From Heterotrichella gracilis (Eukaryota; Sar; Xanthophyceae; Tribonematales; Xanthonemataceae), in contig JAULBX010027429.1 in the NCBI GenBank assembly GCA_032358255.1, positions 1-28,542 on the forward strand: DNA of 28,542 nucleotides, given 5' to 3'. The notes below the pieces were generated by a model. The model did not search any database. It was not told the DNA's origin and saw only the letters and a program-made list of their open reading frames with translations. Of this stretch, positions 7,210-15,121 are shown one piece after another (position 1 is the first letter of the stretch; each line of letters begins with the position of its first letter). A program made the position numbers and the translations under genes.

Positions 7210-8142
7210 ATGGCATCCAAGAAGCCCAGCTTTCCTCAGTTTTTCGAGCATGACGAGGAGCTCGACGCCGAGCCGCGCCAGGCACGTGGACGGGGTAGCA
7301 TGGGGGGCATCGGCGGTCTCGGTGGGCTTGGAAGCGGTGGTGGCATTGGCGGCCTGGGAAGCGCGAGCGGCGGTGGTGGACTCGGTGGGTTCGGAGGAAA
7401 CTCAGGGGGCCTAGACAGCGCAGGCGGTGGTAAACTCGGTGGGTACCCGGGCGGCGGTGGTGGCCTCGGTGGGTTCGGAGGAAACTCGAGCGGCCTCGGT
7501 GGTCTCGGTGGACTCGGAAGCGGTGGAAGTGGTGGTTTTGGCGGCAGCGGTGGTGGACTCGGCAGTTTGGGAGCGGCAGCGCCTCGCCCTGGAGGACGAA
7601 GCGGCGGTCTCGGTGTTCTTAGCGGGCTGAAACAGAGCCCCCAGAAGAAAATTCAGGCGAAAAGCCAGCCTGCAAAACCAGCAGAAAACGACGCACACGC
7701 CATAGAAGAAATAACAAAGAGCATGTCGCACCTGCAGCTCGAGCTGACCGCGCACCTGTCAGAAATGTCGAAGCAGCAGAATAAGCTGTTCACTGAAAAC
7801 ATCAAACTGTTGCAAAGCCTGAGCGACAAGACGATCGAGGGGTTTTCGAGGCTCACGAAGAGCGGCGTACCTCAGGGAGATACTTCTGAAGAAGTTCAGA
7901 AAGCCCTCAACAGCATGATCGAAGGCATCGACGAAGACATCAGAGCGCACCCCAACAAGGCGTATGTCGTCATCCCAACAAGCGAGACCGCCATCGTGAG
8001 CATCGACAGTCTGGTGAACCTCCTGAAGGACCGGGTTGTGTATGTCGTGAACGGCCTCGCGTCGATCGCCGATGTCATCGAAGGACACGACGAAGACCCC
8101 GATAACGAGGATGACGAGGATGACGAGGATGACAACGAGTGA
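7210..8142 (+). CDS. Gly-rich repeat protein with coiled coil and acidic tail
   Basis: A 310-residue protein from the first ATG (7210). After a short N-terminus (SKKPSFPQFFEHDEELD), about residues 25-140 are low-complexity Gly/Leu/Ser repeats built on GGLGG, GGFGG and GSGG. A Lys/Gln/Pro linker follows, then a heptad-like helical segment (about 165-215), a folded C-terminal part, and a tail of Asp/Glu repeats encoded by tandem GATGACGAG units near 8101-8135. There is no signal peptide or catalytic motif. Such a mix suits a structural or DNA-associated virion protein, but no function is shown. It lacks the ATTGA-type promoter and begins 17 bp from the divergent TFIIS start, so it may be a late gene. 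Confidence 0.75.
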   Translation: MASKKPSFPQFFEHDEELDAEPRQARGRGSMGGIGGLGGLGSGGGIGGLGSASGGGGLGGFGGNSGGLDSAGGGKLGGYPGGGGGLGGFGGNSSGLGGLGGLGSGGSGGFGGSGGGLGSLGAAAPRPGGRSGGLGVLSGLKQSPQKKIQAKSQPAKPAENDAHAIEEITKSMSHLQLELTAHLSEMSKQQNKLFTENIKLLQSLSDKTIEGFSRLTKSGVPQGDTSEEVQKALNSMIEGIDEDIRAHPNKAYVVIPTSETAIVSIDSLVNLLKDRVVYVVNGLASIADVIEGHDEDPDNEDDEDDEDDNE

Positions 8143-8160
8143 CGACGAGCTTTTTAAAAG

Positions 8161-8865
8161 TCACGATAGCCATCTGATCGGAACCATCCCCTTTTCTATC
8201 ATCGCAATGGATACCCTTGAGAACACACACGATCCGCTCCAAGGAGTAGACGTCTCTTTCCGAGCCACAGGATGAGACACTTTTATACAACACGAAGCAG
8301 ATATGCTGCTTTCATACTTCCATGCATCCTTGCCCACTAGAACAAAAATCGGATCAAGTTCCTTCGCAATGGCAGTTAGTATATCATGCATGGGTTCTTC
8401 CCATAGTATTGAATGGTCTTCCAAATACGCCGGACAATTCGTCCCTAGAGTGAGCGACGCATTCAAAAGCATAACACCCTGGTCTATCCAGTCAAGCAGC
8501 GTCTCGGAAGGCGACCGCGTGACTGGCTTCGACAAGTCCCTGGATGCCTCCTGAATAATGTTTCGCAGAGTAGCTGGAGTCGAAACGCAACCCGGAGATG
8601 GTAAAAAAGCCGGGCCAAAGGCGTACGGCACTTTTGATACAGGGCAGCATCCTGGATACGGAGACTGCCCGACGAAAACTACTCTGACTTGATCTGGTCG
8701 CAACATTCTAAACATGTTGAATATATTACAGGGGCTTGGCAAAGTGTCGTATTTCTGCAAAAAAAGTTCGAGATCATGCAGTGCAAAATGCAGCCTTGGA
8801 CTGTCCAGAATTAAATTTTTCCACTCCTGTTCAGAAGCTTTCCGCGCGTGCTGTGATAGCGACAT
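8161..8865 (-). CDS. uracil-DNA glycosylase-like protein, catalytic Asp replaced
   Basis: A 234-residue member of the UDG superfamily. The uracil-pocket motif is VFVGQSPYPG at 63-72, where the family consensus is GQDPY; the DNA reads TCT, so the catalytic water-activating Asp is Ser at 68. The second motif LLNASLTL (133-140) and the DNA-intercalation motif with SHPVARK (197-203) are recognisable, and the general His (H198) is kept. The HPxAR form resembles the poxvirus D4 subgroup more than cellular HPSPLS enzymes. In poxviruses the UDG also serves as part of the polymerase processivity factor, independent of catalysis. The gene overlaps the 127-codon gene upstream by 35 bp on the same strand and ends 18 bp from the convergent Gly-rich gene. 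Confidence 0.75.
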   Translation of the reverse strand: MSLSQHARKASEQEWKNLILDSPRLHFALHDLELFLQKYDTLPSPCNIFNMFRMLRPDQVRVVFVGQSPYPGCCPVSKVPYAFGPAFLPSPGCVSTPATLRNIIQEASRDLSKPVTRSPSETLLDWIDQGVMLLNASLTLGTNCPAYLEDHSILWEEPMHDILTAIAKELDPIFVLVGKDAWKYESSISASCCIKVSHPVARKETSTPWSGSCVFSRVSIAMIEKGMVPIRWLS

Positions 8866-9214
8866 TCCTCAGCAGGGCAAAGTCGACCTTCGTTGCATCA
8901 ATGACGAAGTTATTCCGCTTCTTCTTTTCGGGGGACGACGTTGCCTCGTTACAGTACGCCACCTTTCCGTCGGCGTTCATTTTAATGCCATATATGCGAG
9001 ATATGACGCTGTCGCTGTGCCAAATAATGCTTGCCTTCGACAAGTGGCCGTTCTCGAGCAGCTTTGCCAGCAGCTTCGTGTTCGCTTTTTCAGTGTCATA
9101 TGTCCCACCGTATTGCAGCCTGAGCGTGCAGAAGAACTGCTGCAGTGGGTCTTTCGCCGAAGTAGTCGCAGGGTCGCCGCTGACGTCGACCTCGACGTAC
9201 GAACGTCTCGTCAT
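8831..9214 (-). CDS. hypothetical protein, 127 aa, coupled to the UDG-like gene
   Basis: I do not recognise this protein. It is soluble, with Lys/Glu/Asp content typical of a real gene and an SPEKKKRNN basic patch near residue 93-101; no signal peptide or membrane segment is visible. It overlaps the start of the UDG-like gene by 35 bp on the same strand, suggesting one transcript. No ATTGA-type promoter precedes it. Long plus-strand ORFs over the same bases are rich in Ser, Cys and Phe and look like shadows. Confidence 0.5.
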   Translation of the reverse strand: MTRRSYVEVDVSGDPATTSAKDPLQQFFCTLRLQYGGTYDTEKANTKLLAKLLENGHLSKASIIWHSDSVISRIYGIKMNADGKVAYCNEATSSPEKKKRNNFVIDATKVDFALLRNVAITARAESF

Positions 9215-9342
9215 GTCACGAAATGTGTTTCACGCTTTAGCAGAAGAAATTGTCGAAACCGCAGAGTTACCGTTTCAAAATACACTTCGTGTATTCTGGT
9301 ATGACACCAGAAGTCATTTTATGAAATTATCGCGTTCCATTT

Positions 9343-9350
9343 TAAATTGA
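9343..9350 (+). promoter_or_regulatory. AAAATTGA-type promoter of the FEN1-like gene
   Basis: TAAATTGA, 55 nt before the ATG at 9406, in the 191-bp divergent spacer 9215-9405 that otherwise shows nothing recognisable. Confidence 0.6.
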
Positions 9351-9405
9351 CATTCTTGTGTTTCCAGCCGAGTGATATGCGCCCTGATACAAAAGTCCTT
9401 CAGAT

Positions 9406-10323
9406 ATGTCATGCATCGAGCTCAACTCGAGCTGGAGCTCGACGTACAAGAACCTTGCGAGGAAGGCGGAGTCAAGGGAATGCCAGACGGCAGATAAACC
9501 CGTGTCGGCCGTCGTGGTCGACGTTCGGTCGAGGCTGTTCAGATTCCTTCGAAAGGTCGTCCCGAACAGGCCGCTCGACCAGAAAATTAAATGCGTATTC
9601 GGCCTGCTGAGGGACAAGTACGTCGAAGAAGAAAAAACGTCCGTGGAGGCGTGGGAATACATCACAGGAGAGGTGGCCCTCCTGTCGCCGCAAAAATGCA
9701 CGTACGTTATGTGCTCAAAGCAAGACTGCCCGTTCAAGGTTCCCATGAAGGAAAAAAGGAAAGACGAATTGGAAAGAATCAAAATTAAGTTACACGACTC
9801 GATTCACAAATTCAGACACAACATCATGGACATCAGCTTTTTGCTCGAGTGCCACACGGCGTTCGAAAGCTTTTTGCTGGCCAACGTGGAAGAGATGTGC
9901 CTTATTTTTGACACTCACGTCAAAGAGCACGTGCTCCCGGCAAACGTGGATTATTACGAGTCGGACAGGGTTTGCGCCGATCTATCCATCGAGGGGTCCC
10001 AGGCAATCCTGTCAGAAGACTTCGACTGCGTTGCGCTGTTCGGCGCGCGAATGATGATTCGCGAGGTGTTCACTGGCTTTTTCACGTACACGTCGCTGAA
10101 AGACGTGATGGACGTGTTTGCGGCGAGCTCGCGCCTCAACCTCGTGCACAAATGCTGTATCATCGGAACAGACTACAATCTGGGCGTCAAAGGTATAGGC
10201 CCGGTGAAAGCCTCGCAAATTGACGAGATAAATGCCCAGGAAAAGTTCGAGGCTTGCATGGCCGCACAGGGTATCGACGTTTTTAGCATCCTAAAATTCT
10301 TCAAATGCCCCTTTTCTTCTTGA
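9406..10323 (+). CDS. FEN1/XPG-family flap endonuclease
   Basis: A 305-residue structure-specific nuclease likely to remove flaps and primers during viral replication. The N-terminal nuclease motif is AVVVDVRSRLFRFL at 35-48, with D39 matching the first metal ligand. The internal domain has ESDRVCADL (185-193) and ILSEDFDC (201-208), giving E185, D205 and D207. The H2TH-like segment is GTDYNLGVKGIGPVKA at 254-269, with D256 as the last metal ligand. It lacks a PCNA-interaction tail. Its 3' end overlaps the primase start by 19 bp in another frame, so the two are probably co-transcribed. Confidence 0.85.
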   Translation: MSCIELNSSWSSTYKNLARKAESRECQTADKPVSAVVVDVRSRLFRFLRKVVPNRPLDQKIKCVFGLLRDKYVEEEKTSVEAWEYITGEVALLSPQKCTYVMCSKQDCPFKVPMKEKRKDELERIKIKLHDSIHKFRHNIMDISFLLECHTAFESFLLANVEEMCLIFDTHVKEHVLPANVDYYESDRVCADLSIEGSQAILSEDFDCVALFGARMMIREVFTGFFTYTSLKDVMDVFAASSRLNLVHKCCIIGTDYNLGVKGIGPVKASQIDEINAQEKFEACMAAQGIDVFSILKFFKCPFSS

Positions 10324-11141
10324 AAAAGAGAATATACTACCGCCTTGCAGATATACCGGAAAATGCACGGTCAGTGTTCTGCGTCGACAAGGGATCGTAC
10401 AGGTTCTTCGTCTGTTTCGGATCAACCGAGGAATTTTTAGAATGGCAGCACAGACTTGACGACAATCACAAAACGATGAACGAGGTAGTCAGGTCAGACA
10501 CCAGAAAGCTGGTGTTGGACATAGACAGCCCGGATGACAGCGAACTGTCCATGTTCCAAATGTACGATTTCGAGAGGCACGTAGGCGACAGAATACGAGA
10601 GGTCTTTCGGGCGCTTGACATAGGATGCCCTGAAATACTGTTCTACAGTATGTGTTCAGACGACAAAATTTCCCACCACGTCGTCGTGCCAAACTTCGCT
10701 TTTTCGGCACGTACGTGCGCAGGGCTATGCATGATACTATCGAAGGACCAGATATGGGACGGGCTCGTCGACACTAGCGTGTACAAAAACATCCAGTGCA
10801 TCCGCCTCGAAGGCCACACAAAATTCGGGGAAAAGAGGTGGAAAGTGAGGTCTGACACGACTGCGTGTTCGAGCTACAGAAGGGGAATTATTTCTGACCT
10901 GGAGGGTGCAGAGGTATCGGCGTTTGAATGCAGCGTCTCTTCGCCAGTTCGAAGCGAAATACATTTTTCGGGACACTACATGCGCAACTTTGAAATACGA
11001 AAGGTGTCTGCTGACGGAAGAACGGCCTTCCTGCGCAGGACAAGCCCGGGCTACTGCGCCCAATGCCGCAGGACGCACGACAGGGAGAACGCTGTAATTA
11101 TCAACGCCAGGTTCATCTGCTGGAGGTTCTACTACAATTAA
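10305..11141 (+). CDS. stand-alone archaeo-eukaryotic (herpes/phycodna-type) DNA primase
   Basis: A 278-residue AEP-superfamily primase. Catalytic acids sit in KLVLDID (D72, D74), the nucleotide-binding motif is SHHVVVP at 123-129, and the third motif is the IRLEGHTKFGEKR stretch near 166-178. A C-terminal zinc site is formed by C251, C254, H259 and C272 (CAQCRRTHDREN), as in the UL52-like primases of NCLDVs. It would prime synthesis for the helicase at 4834-6834. The start overlaps the FEN1-like gene by 19 bp; a CAAATTGA lies 81 nt upstream within that gene. The last codons (WRFYYN-stop) are repeated just downstream. Confidence 0.85.
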   Translation: MPLFFLKKRIYYRLADIPENARSVFCVDKGSYRFFVCFGSTEEFLEWQHRLDDNHKTMNEVVRSDTRKLVLDIDSPDDSELSMFQMYDFERHVGDRIREVFRALDIGCPEILFYSMCSDDKISHHVVVPNFAFSARTCAGLCMILSKDQIWDGLVDTSVYKNIQCIRLEGHTKFGEKRWKVRSDTTACSSYRRGIISDLEGAEVSAFECSVSSPVRSEIHFSGHYMRNFEIRKVSADGRTAFLRRTSPGYCAQCRRTHDRENAVIINARFICWRFYYN

Positions 11142-11244
11142 TCAGCGATATGCCGTACTGGTCTGCTGGAGGTTCTACTACAGATATGCCGTACTGGTCT
11201 GCTAGAGGTCAGCATCAAAACTAGATATGCCGTACTGGTCAGCC
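11116..11244. repeat. mosaic repeats made from the 3' ends of two convergent genes
   Basis: The end of the primase gene (TCTGCTGGAGGTTCTACTAC, 11116-11135) recurs at 11162-11181. A piece of the Rpb1 N-part gene (GATATGCCGTACTGGTC) occurs at 11147-11163, 11183-11199 and 11224-11240, the last being coding. The two modules are fused in the intervening copies. The last codons and stop of the Rpb1 gene (11202-11223) lie between copies. Confidence 0.8.
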
Positions 11245-13049
11245 ACAGTTCCGTTGTACTGAAGCTTCAGGTCCGCCATGATCTTGCATGCTTTTCTGTT
11301 GATATATCCCGTCGACGACGTCGATATGCCGGTGCTCACGACGCCCTCTCTCGCAGCCATCTGATGGCTAAAGAACTCGTCTGGCGTGAGCCCCTTGAGG
11401 TACGAGCTGTCACAAAACATGCCTTCTCTGCCACACACGTATTGCTGTCCGAGGGCCACCGCCATGTGAGACACGTGCAACACAGACCCTTTCGCGCCGC
11501 TGTTCACCATGTTCATGATACCCGTGTTCGACAGTTTGTCGACGACGTGAGTGTGAGACCTGTCCCTGAACGCATCGGGATGCTCGTCTTCTCCACGTGC
11601 GAGCGGAGGCACGTGCAGATCCCCGACTGGCACGGTCAAACCGCGCGTTGAAAGCCACCTTTCAACGACGTGCTGCAGCGTACATATGGCCCTCATTGCA
11701 TCGCTTGGTTTCATAGAACACAGTATGTTCTGTATATCTTCCTTTTTCAGTATGCCTCCGTTGTATTTTGGTACGCACATGTACAGCAGCCCTTTCGTCG
11801 TTCGTGCTGCTATATCCACGGCAGGAACGTCCGCAATAAAGACGCAGTCGTTCCACACGGCGTCAGACACGGGCTCGTCGCGCATGGACATAATGTGACA
11901 TCCAGTCACGAGGTCCTGCACCGGTTTTATGCCGCGTGTGAGACCGGATATATGACACAGCTCCATCATCTCTGCCCTGCTTGACATGAAGAAGAGGTTC
12001 ATCTCGTCCCCGTCAAAGTCTGCGTTGAACGGGGCTGTGACTTGGGGGTTTATTCCAAACGTCAGGTATTCGTCCGTCCGAATCCTCACTCTGAAGCACA
12101 CGAGCGACAGCCTCGACAGCGACGGCTGTCTGTTAATCATGACGAAGTCGCCGTTTTGCAGCAGCCTCTGGAACCTCATGCCTTCTATCACGTTTTTTTG
12201 ACAGACGGCATCGTGCGTGTCCGGCCACCACAGGCGTTCGTCGCCTGCTGCAGCCCTGAGTTGCGCGATGTTTGTGCAAGCGCACGTGACGTCCACGCGT
12301 ATCGATTCGGCTATTTGTTTCGGAACAAAGACTTCGTCTATCGCCAGGTTGGGATCGCCGGCGATGACGGCCCTCGCAGAATGCTCCACCCTTTTTCCCA
12401 TCATGATCTTTCTGAAGATGCCGTCTTTTCCCGACATGATGCCGACGATCGTGCTTACAATATCAGATATCGTATGGCATATCGATTCTGCTTTTTTCTC
12501 AGTTTGTTTTGACCTTATGACGTTCACAAGGCGGTCGTACAGCTTTTGCACGTCAGATGACCATTCCATTTCCTCAGGCGTCCTCAAGTGGATAGGCGGC
12601 ACGAGTATCGTCGACAGGATGTACCCGTCAGGAAAAAGGCCTTCAGGCATGTCCTGTATGCGTATTTGCCCTGTTCCCCTATGCCTCGTCGCTACTGTAG
12701 GGTTCTTCGGGCTTATTCTGTAATCTCCGTGGTTAGACTTGCCGCACTTGATACACTTTTTCGTCTGTGACCTGGATATCACAGGCAGCAAGGTCATGCA
12801 TCCGATGCACGTGCTGTTGAGTATTTTTTCCGCTTTTCCGTACACGAGCGGGTGAAACAGCTGCAGCCCAAGAGAGAGCGACGCGTGATGGCCCATGCAC
12901 ATCTCGCTCCTCATGTCACACGTCACGCACACGACCTCGGAGCTCCCCGCATTTCCGAACCTCGGGTCGTACAGGTCGAAGCTGTCCGAAATGTCGAACG
13001 AGGCGAGCCTTTTGACATTCTCGTCAGAGAGAAGCAAGAGGTGGGTCAT
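11202..13049 (-). CDS. RNA polymerase largest subunit, N-terminal part (Rpb1 / archaeal A' equivalent)
   Basis: A 615-residue protein covering the first two thirds of Rpb1. Near the N-terminus are a Cys/His zinc site with CMGHH and a CIGCM...CIKCG pair. Further on are KRVEHSARAVI, RQPSLSRLS, and the catalytic NADFDGDEM near residue 340 whose three Asp hold the active Mg. The bridge-helix region (FFSHQMAAREG followed by TGYINRKA) lies near 560-590, after which the protein ends. The trigger loop and everything beyond are missing here but present in a separate gene at 19183-20286. The frame is open up to 13220, but the extra residues are Ser/Arg-rich and unlike Rpb1; MTHLLLLSDENVKRL at 13049 fits the family start. 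Confidence 0.9.
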   Translation of the reverse strand: MTHLLLLSDENVKRLASFDISDSFDLYDPRFGNAGSSEVVCVTCDMRSEMCMGHHASLSLGLQLFHPLVYGKAEKILNSTCIGCMTLLPVISRSQTKKCIKCGKSNHGDYRISPKNPTVATRHRGTGQIRIQDMPEGLFPDGYILSTILVPPIHLRTPEEMEWSSDVQKLYDRLVNVIRSKQTEKKAESICHTISDIVSTIVGIMSGKDGIFRKIMMGKRVEHSARAVIAGDPNLAIDEVFVPKQIAESIRVDVTCACTNIAQLRAAAGDERLWWPDTHDAVCQKNVIEGMRFQRLLQNGDFVMINRQPSLSRLSLVCFRVRIRTDEYLTFGINPQVTAPFNADFDGDEMNLFFMSSRAEMMELCHISGLTRGIKPVQDLVTGCHIMSMRDEPVSDAVWNDCVFIADVPAVDIAARTTKGLLYMCVPKYNGGILKKEDIQNILCSMKPSDAMRAICTLQHVVERWLSTRGLTVPVGDLHVPPLARGEDEHPDAFRDRSHTHVVDKLSNTGIMNMVNSGAKGSVLHVSHMAVALGQQYVCGREGMFCDSSYLKGLTPDEFFSHQMAAREGVVSTGISTSSTGYINRKACKIMADLKLQYNGTVADQYGISSFDADL

Positions 13050-13193
13050 CTTGAACGTTTGTTTTGAGGGAATTATAAAAAGAAGAAAACTGTCAGTTTG
13101 TGCAACATGCGACCGGCTCGAGCGTCTCGATGATCCAGCCTTTGCTCTGTCAGAGACGCGCGTTACTGCTTGGCGGCTCTGCCCAGCGACGCT

Positions 13194-13209
13194 TAAATTG
13201 ATCAATTCT
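13194..13209. promoter_or_regulatory. two-way ATTGA-core promoter
   Basis: The plus strand has TAAATTGA (13194-13201), 45 nt before the ATG at 13247. The minus strand has AGAATTGA (13202-13209), 152 nt before the Rpb1 N-part start at 13049. The two meet in the palindrome AATTGATCAATT. The plus-strand role is well supported; the minus-strand role is less sure because of the distance. Confidence 0.5.
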
Positions 13210-13246
13210 TTCGCGAGCAAAACAAAGTTATTTAAGACGCTTTAAA

Positions 13247-15121
13247 ATGGGTATAACGGAGCTGTCTGTTTCTGTCCACTTGTCTGGAGAACCGTCTGCT
13301 CCAGTGTGCGATGACGTCCTCTATATGGTCGACTCGAGATTCGATGACCCCGCAGCACCAGGGAACACGGAAAGAGTCGTACACAGGTCGCAGCTCGGTT
13401 CCATCCCCGATTGGGTCACGAACTGCAAAAGAAAGACGCTGAAGTTCGTGTACGCGGCGCATGTGCAGAACGTGGAATGCACGTACTTGTCGAGGGCAGG
13501 CATACTCGTGTGCTCTAAAATAAAGTACGTAAACATGGACAGCATAGACTGGAGTGCCCTGGAAGGCATGTTGCGCGTCAGACTGAACGGCATTGCGGGG
13601 GTGAGGTTTAAAGCTGTGGAAACAATCGCCATATCGAGGCCATGGGACGGAAACATCATAGCCGAAATGATTACGAACGACCCGGAAATATCTCAGGTCA
13701 TGGCGCTGTGTGAAAGGTCGAACACCATTGGCAACAAAAGGCTGTTCTCCGTGGCAGTAGACGTTGGATCAGATGTGTACGCGAAAGCGGTATTGACCCG
13801 CGGTCCCACGCCGACGAGCATCATCATCATGATGTCGAAACTTCCGAACACCGCGACGTCAGAAATAATCGCGTCTGCGTTCAGAGACATTTTTACCAAG
13901 TACGAGGCTGTGTACGACGCGACTTTCGACGAAAAATTCAGTACAGACGACGAAGGAACTACAAGCGACAAAGTCGGCGGGATCAAACAGCTCAGGCAAA
14001 ATCTCCCAGAGCTCTTCGTGCATAATTACACGAGGGAGTCGCCAGTGCTGCCGCTGATGCTATCAGAACAAGATGCTGCTGCTTTTCCACCTGACAAGCG
14101 CGTCATATTTTATCCCAACGACGAAAAGTTTGGCCGCCTCTACGCCGCCCCAGATGGCTACTTTGTAGGACTCAAAAAGAACAGGCTGAAGAACAGCGAC
14201 ATGTTCCCGTATATAGTGACGTGCTACCTTTCTGACCACATGCACAGGCCTGGTTCTGAAACGCACAATTACTACAACGGAATAGAAGACGTCAGAAACG
14301 CGACCAGGACAAACAGGCCCATTCCTAGGGCCATCATCAGCAGGCACATGCGGTACCAGAGGAAAAAAGTAGGAGTTCCTTCGTTTGTGTCGGCCCTCGA
14401 GGCGGCGCTTGGCACGAGCATCGACGCGGGCGTTCTCCCCTGGTGCCCGCAGCTCGTCAGGCAAGAGATGTGGAAGGAATCAGACGAGGAAATCATGGCG
14501 AAAATACGTGATCCTATGAGCACGACGGGGTCGTCGACGTACAGGTATTTTGAAGAGCTGCTGCAGGTGTCGATACACGTCGTCGTCATACAACACGGCT
14601 CTTTCGATACGCTTGTTCCTCCGCACGAGGGCCCGTACTTGTGGGAACCGCCGTACGACCAGCACGTCCTTATATTCGAGAATTACAGGAAAACGTACGG
14701 TAACGCGTCATGCACATACGACGTCCTGACGCATTCTTCCACATCCGGCGACAGCACAGTGTTCGACACTCACGACCCCGTTGTTGAATCTGTCATATCC
14801 CAAAAGAGGGAATTATCATCAGAGCTGCCGCGCATCAACACGGACTCTGGCGTCACCGCGCAGGTAATCGACGAAACTGGAAAGTGCAGGCTGCTGGTTT
14901 TTCGCGACGGCTCTGCAATGGAGACGTACACACGTCCCATGTGCGCGGAGGTGATTGACACGCCAGTCTGCTTCTTCGACGACCACGTATCAAAATTGAA
15001 CACGGTGCGGGAAGCACTCGGCGTAAAAACAATAGACGCATCAAAAAGATCAAACAACAATATACTGTACTTTCCAAATAACTACTCTTTTGTGTACTGG
15101 ATTGAAAATGTCAGAAAATAA
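13247..15121 (+). CDS. A7-like early transcription factor large subunit (probable)
   Basis: A 624-residue soluble protein. The segment at about 304-325 (GLKKNRLKNSDMFPYIVTCY, then a D-x-x-x-R and paired Tyr) resembles the most conserved block of the poxvirus A7 / NCLDV early transcription factor large-subunit family, which with a D6-type ATPase recruits polymerase to early promoters. Flanking regions, such as VPSFVSALEAALG, also fit. This is recognition from pattern memory, not a catalytic motif, and the protein is shorter than most relatives. It is divergent from the Rpb1 N-part gene and its stop overlaps the start of Rpb2, so it sits among polymerase genes. A D6/D11-like ATPase that could be its partner is at 25420. 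Confidence 0.55.
   Translation: MGITELSVSVHLSGEPSAPVCDDVLYMVDSRFDDPAAPGNTERVVHRSQLGSIPDWVTNCKRKTLKFVYAAHVQNVECTYLSRAGILVCSKIKYVNMDSIDWSALEGMLRVRLNGIAGVRFKAVETIAISRPWDGNIIAEMITNDPEISQVMALCERSNTIGNKRLFSVAVDVGSDVYAKAVLTRGPTPTSIIIMMSKLPNTATSEIIASAFRDIFTKYEAVYDATFDEKFSTDDEGTTSDKVGGIKQLRQNLPELFVHNYTRESPVLPLMLSEQDAAAFPPDKRVIFYPNDEKFGRLYAAPDGYFVGLKKNRLKNSDMFPYIVTCYLSDHMHRPGSETHNYYNGIEDVRNATRTNRPIPRAIISRHMRYQRKKVGVPSFVSALEAALGTSIDAGVLPWCPQLVRQEMWKESDEEIMAKIRDPMSTTGSSTYRYFEELLQVSIHVVVIQHGSFDTLVPPHEGPYLWEPPYDQHVLIFENYRKTYGNASCTYDVLTHSSTSGDSTVFDTHDPVVESVISQKRELSSELPRINTDSGVTAQVIDETGKCRLLVFRDGSAMETYTRPMCAEVIDTPVCFFDDHVSKLNTVREALGVKTIDASKRSNNNILYFPNNYSFVYWIENVRK
14992..14999 (+). promoter_or_regulatory. 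AAAATTGA promoter candidate for Rpb2
   Basis: A perfect AAAATTGA inside the 3' end of the A7-like gene, 108 nt before the Rpb2 ATG. The spacing is about twice that at other genes, so it is a weaker candidate; read-through from upstream is the alternative. Confidence 0.35.

Noticed and set aside
8736..9350. A 204-codon plus-strand ORF opposite the 127-codon gene
   Set aside because: It overlaps the UDG-like gene start antisense and is rich in Ser, Phe and Cys; the minus-strand frame reads more like a protein.
13050..13220. N-terminal extension of the Rpb1 N-part gene
   Set aside because: The added residues are Arg/Ser-rich and unlike the family; the family-like start is at 13049 and the ATTGA motif lies inside the extension.
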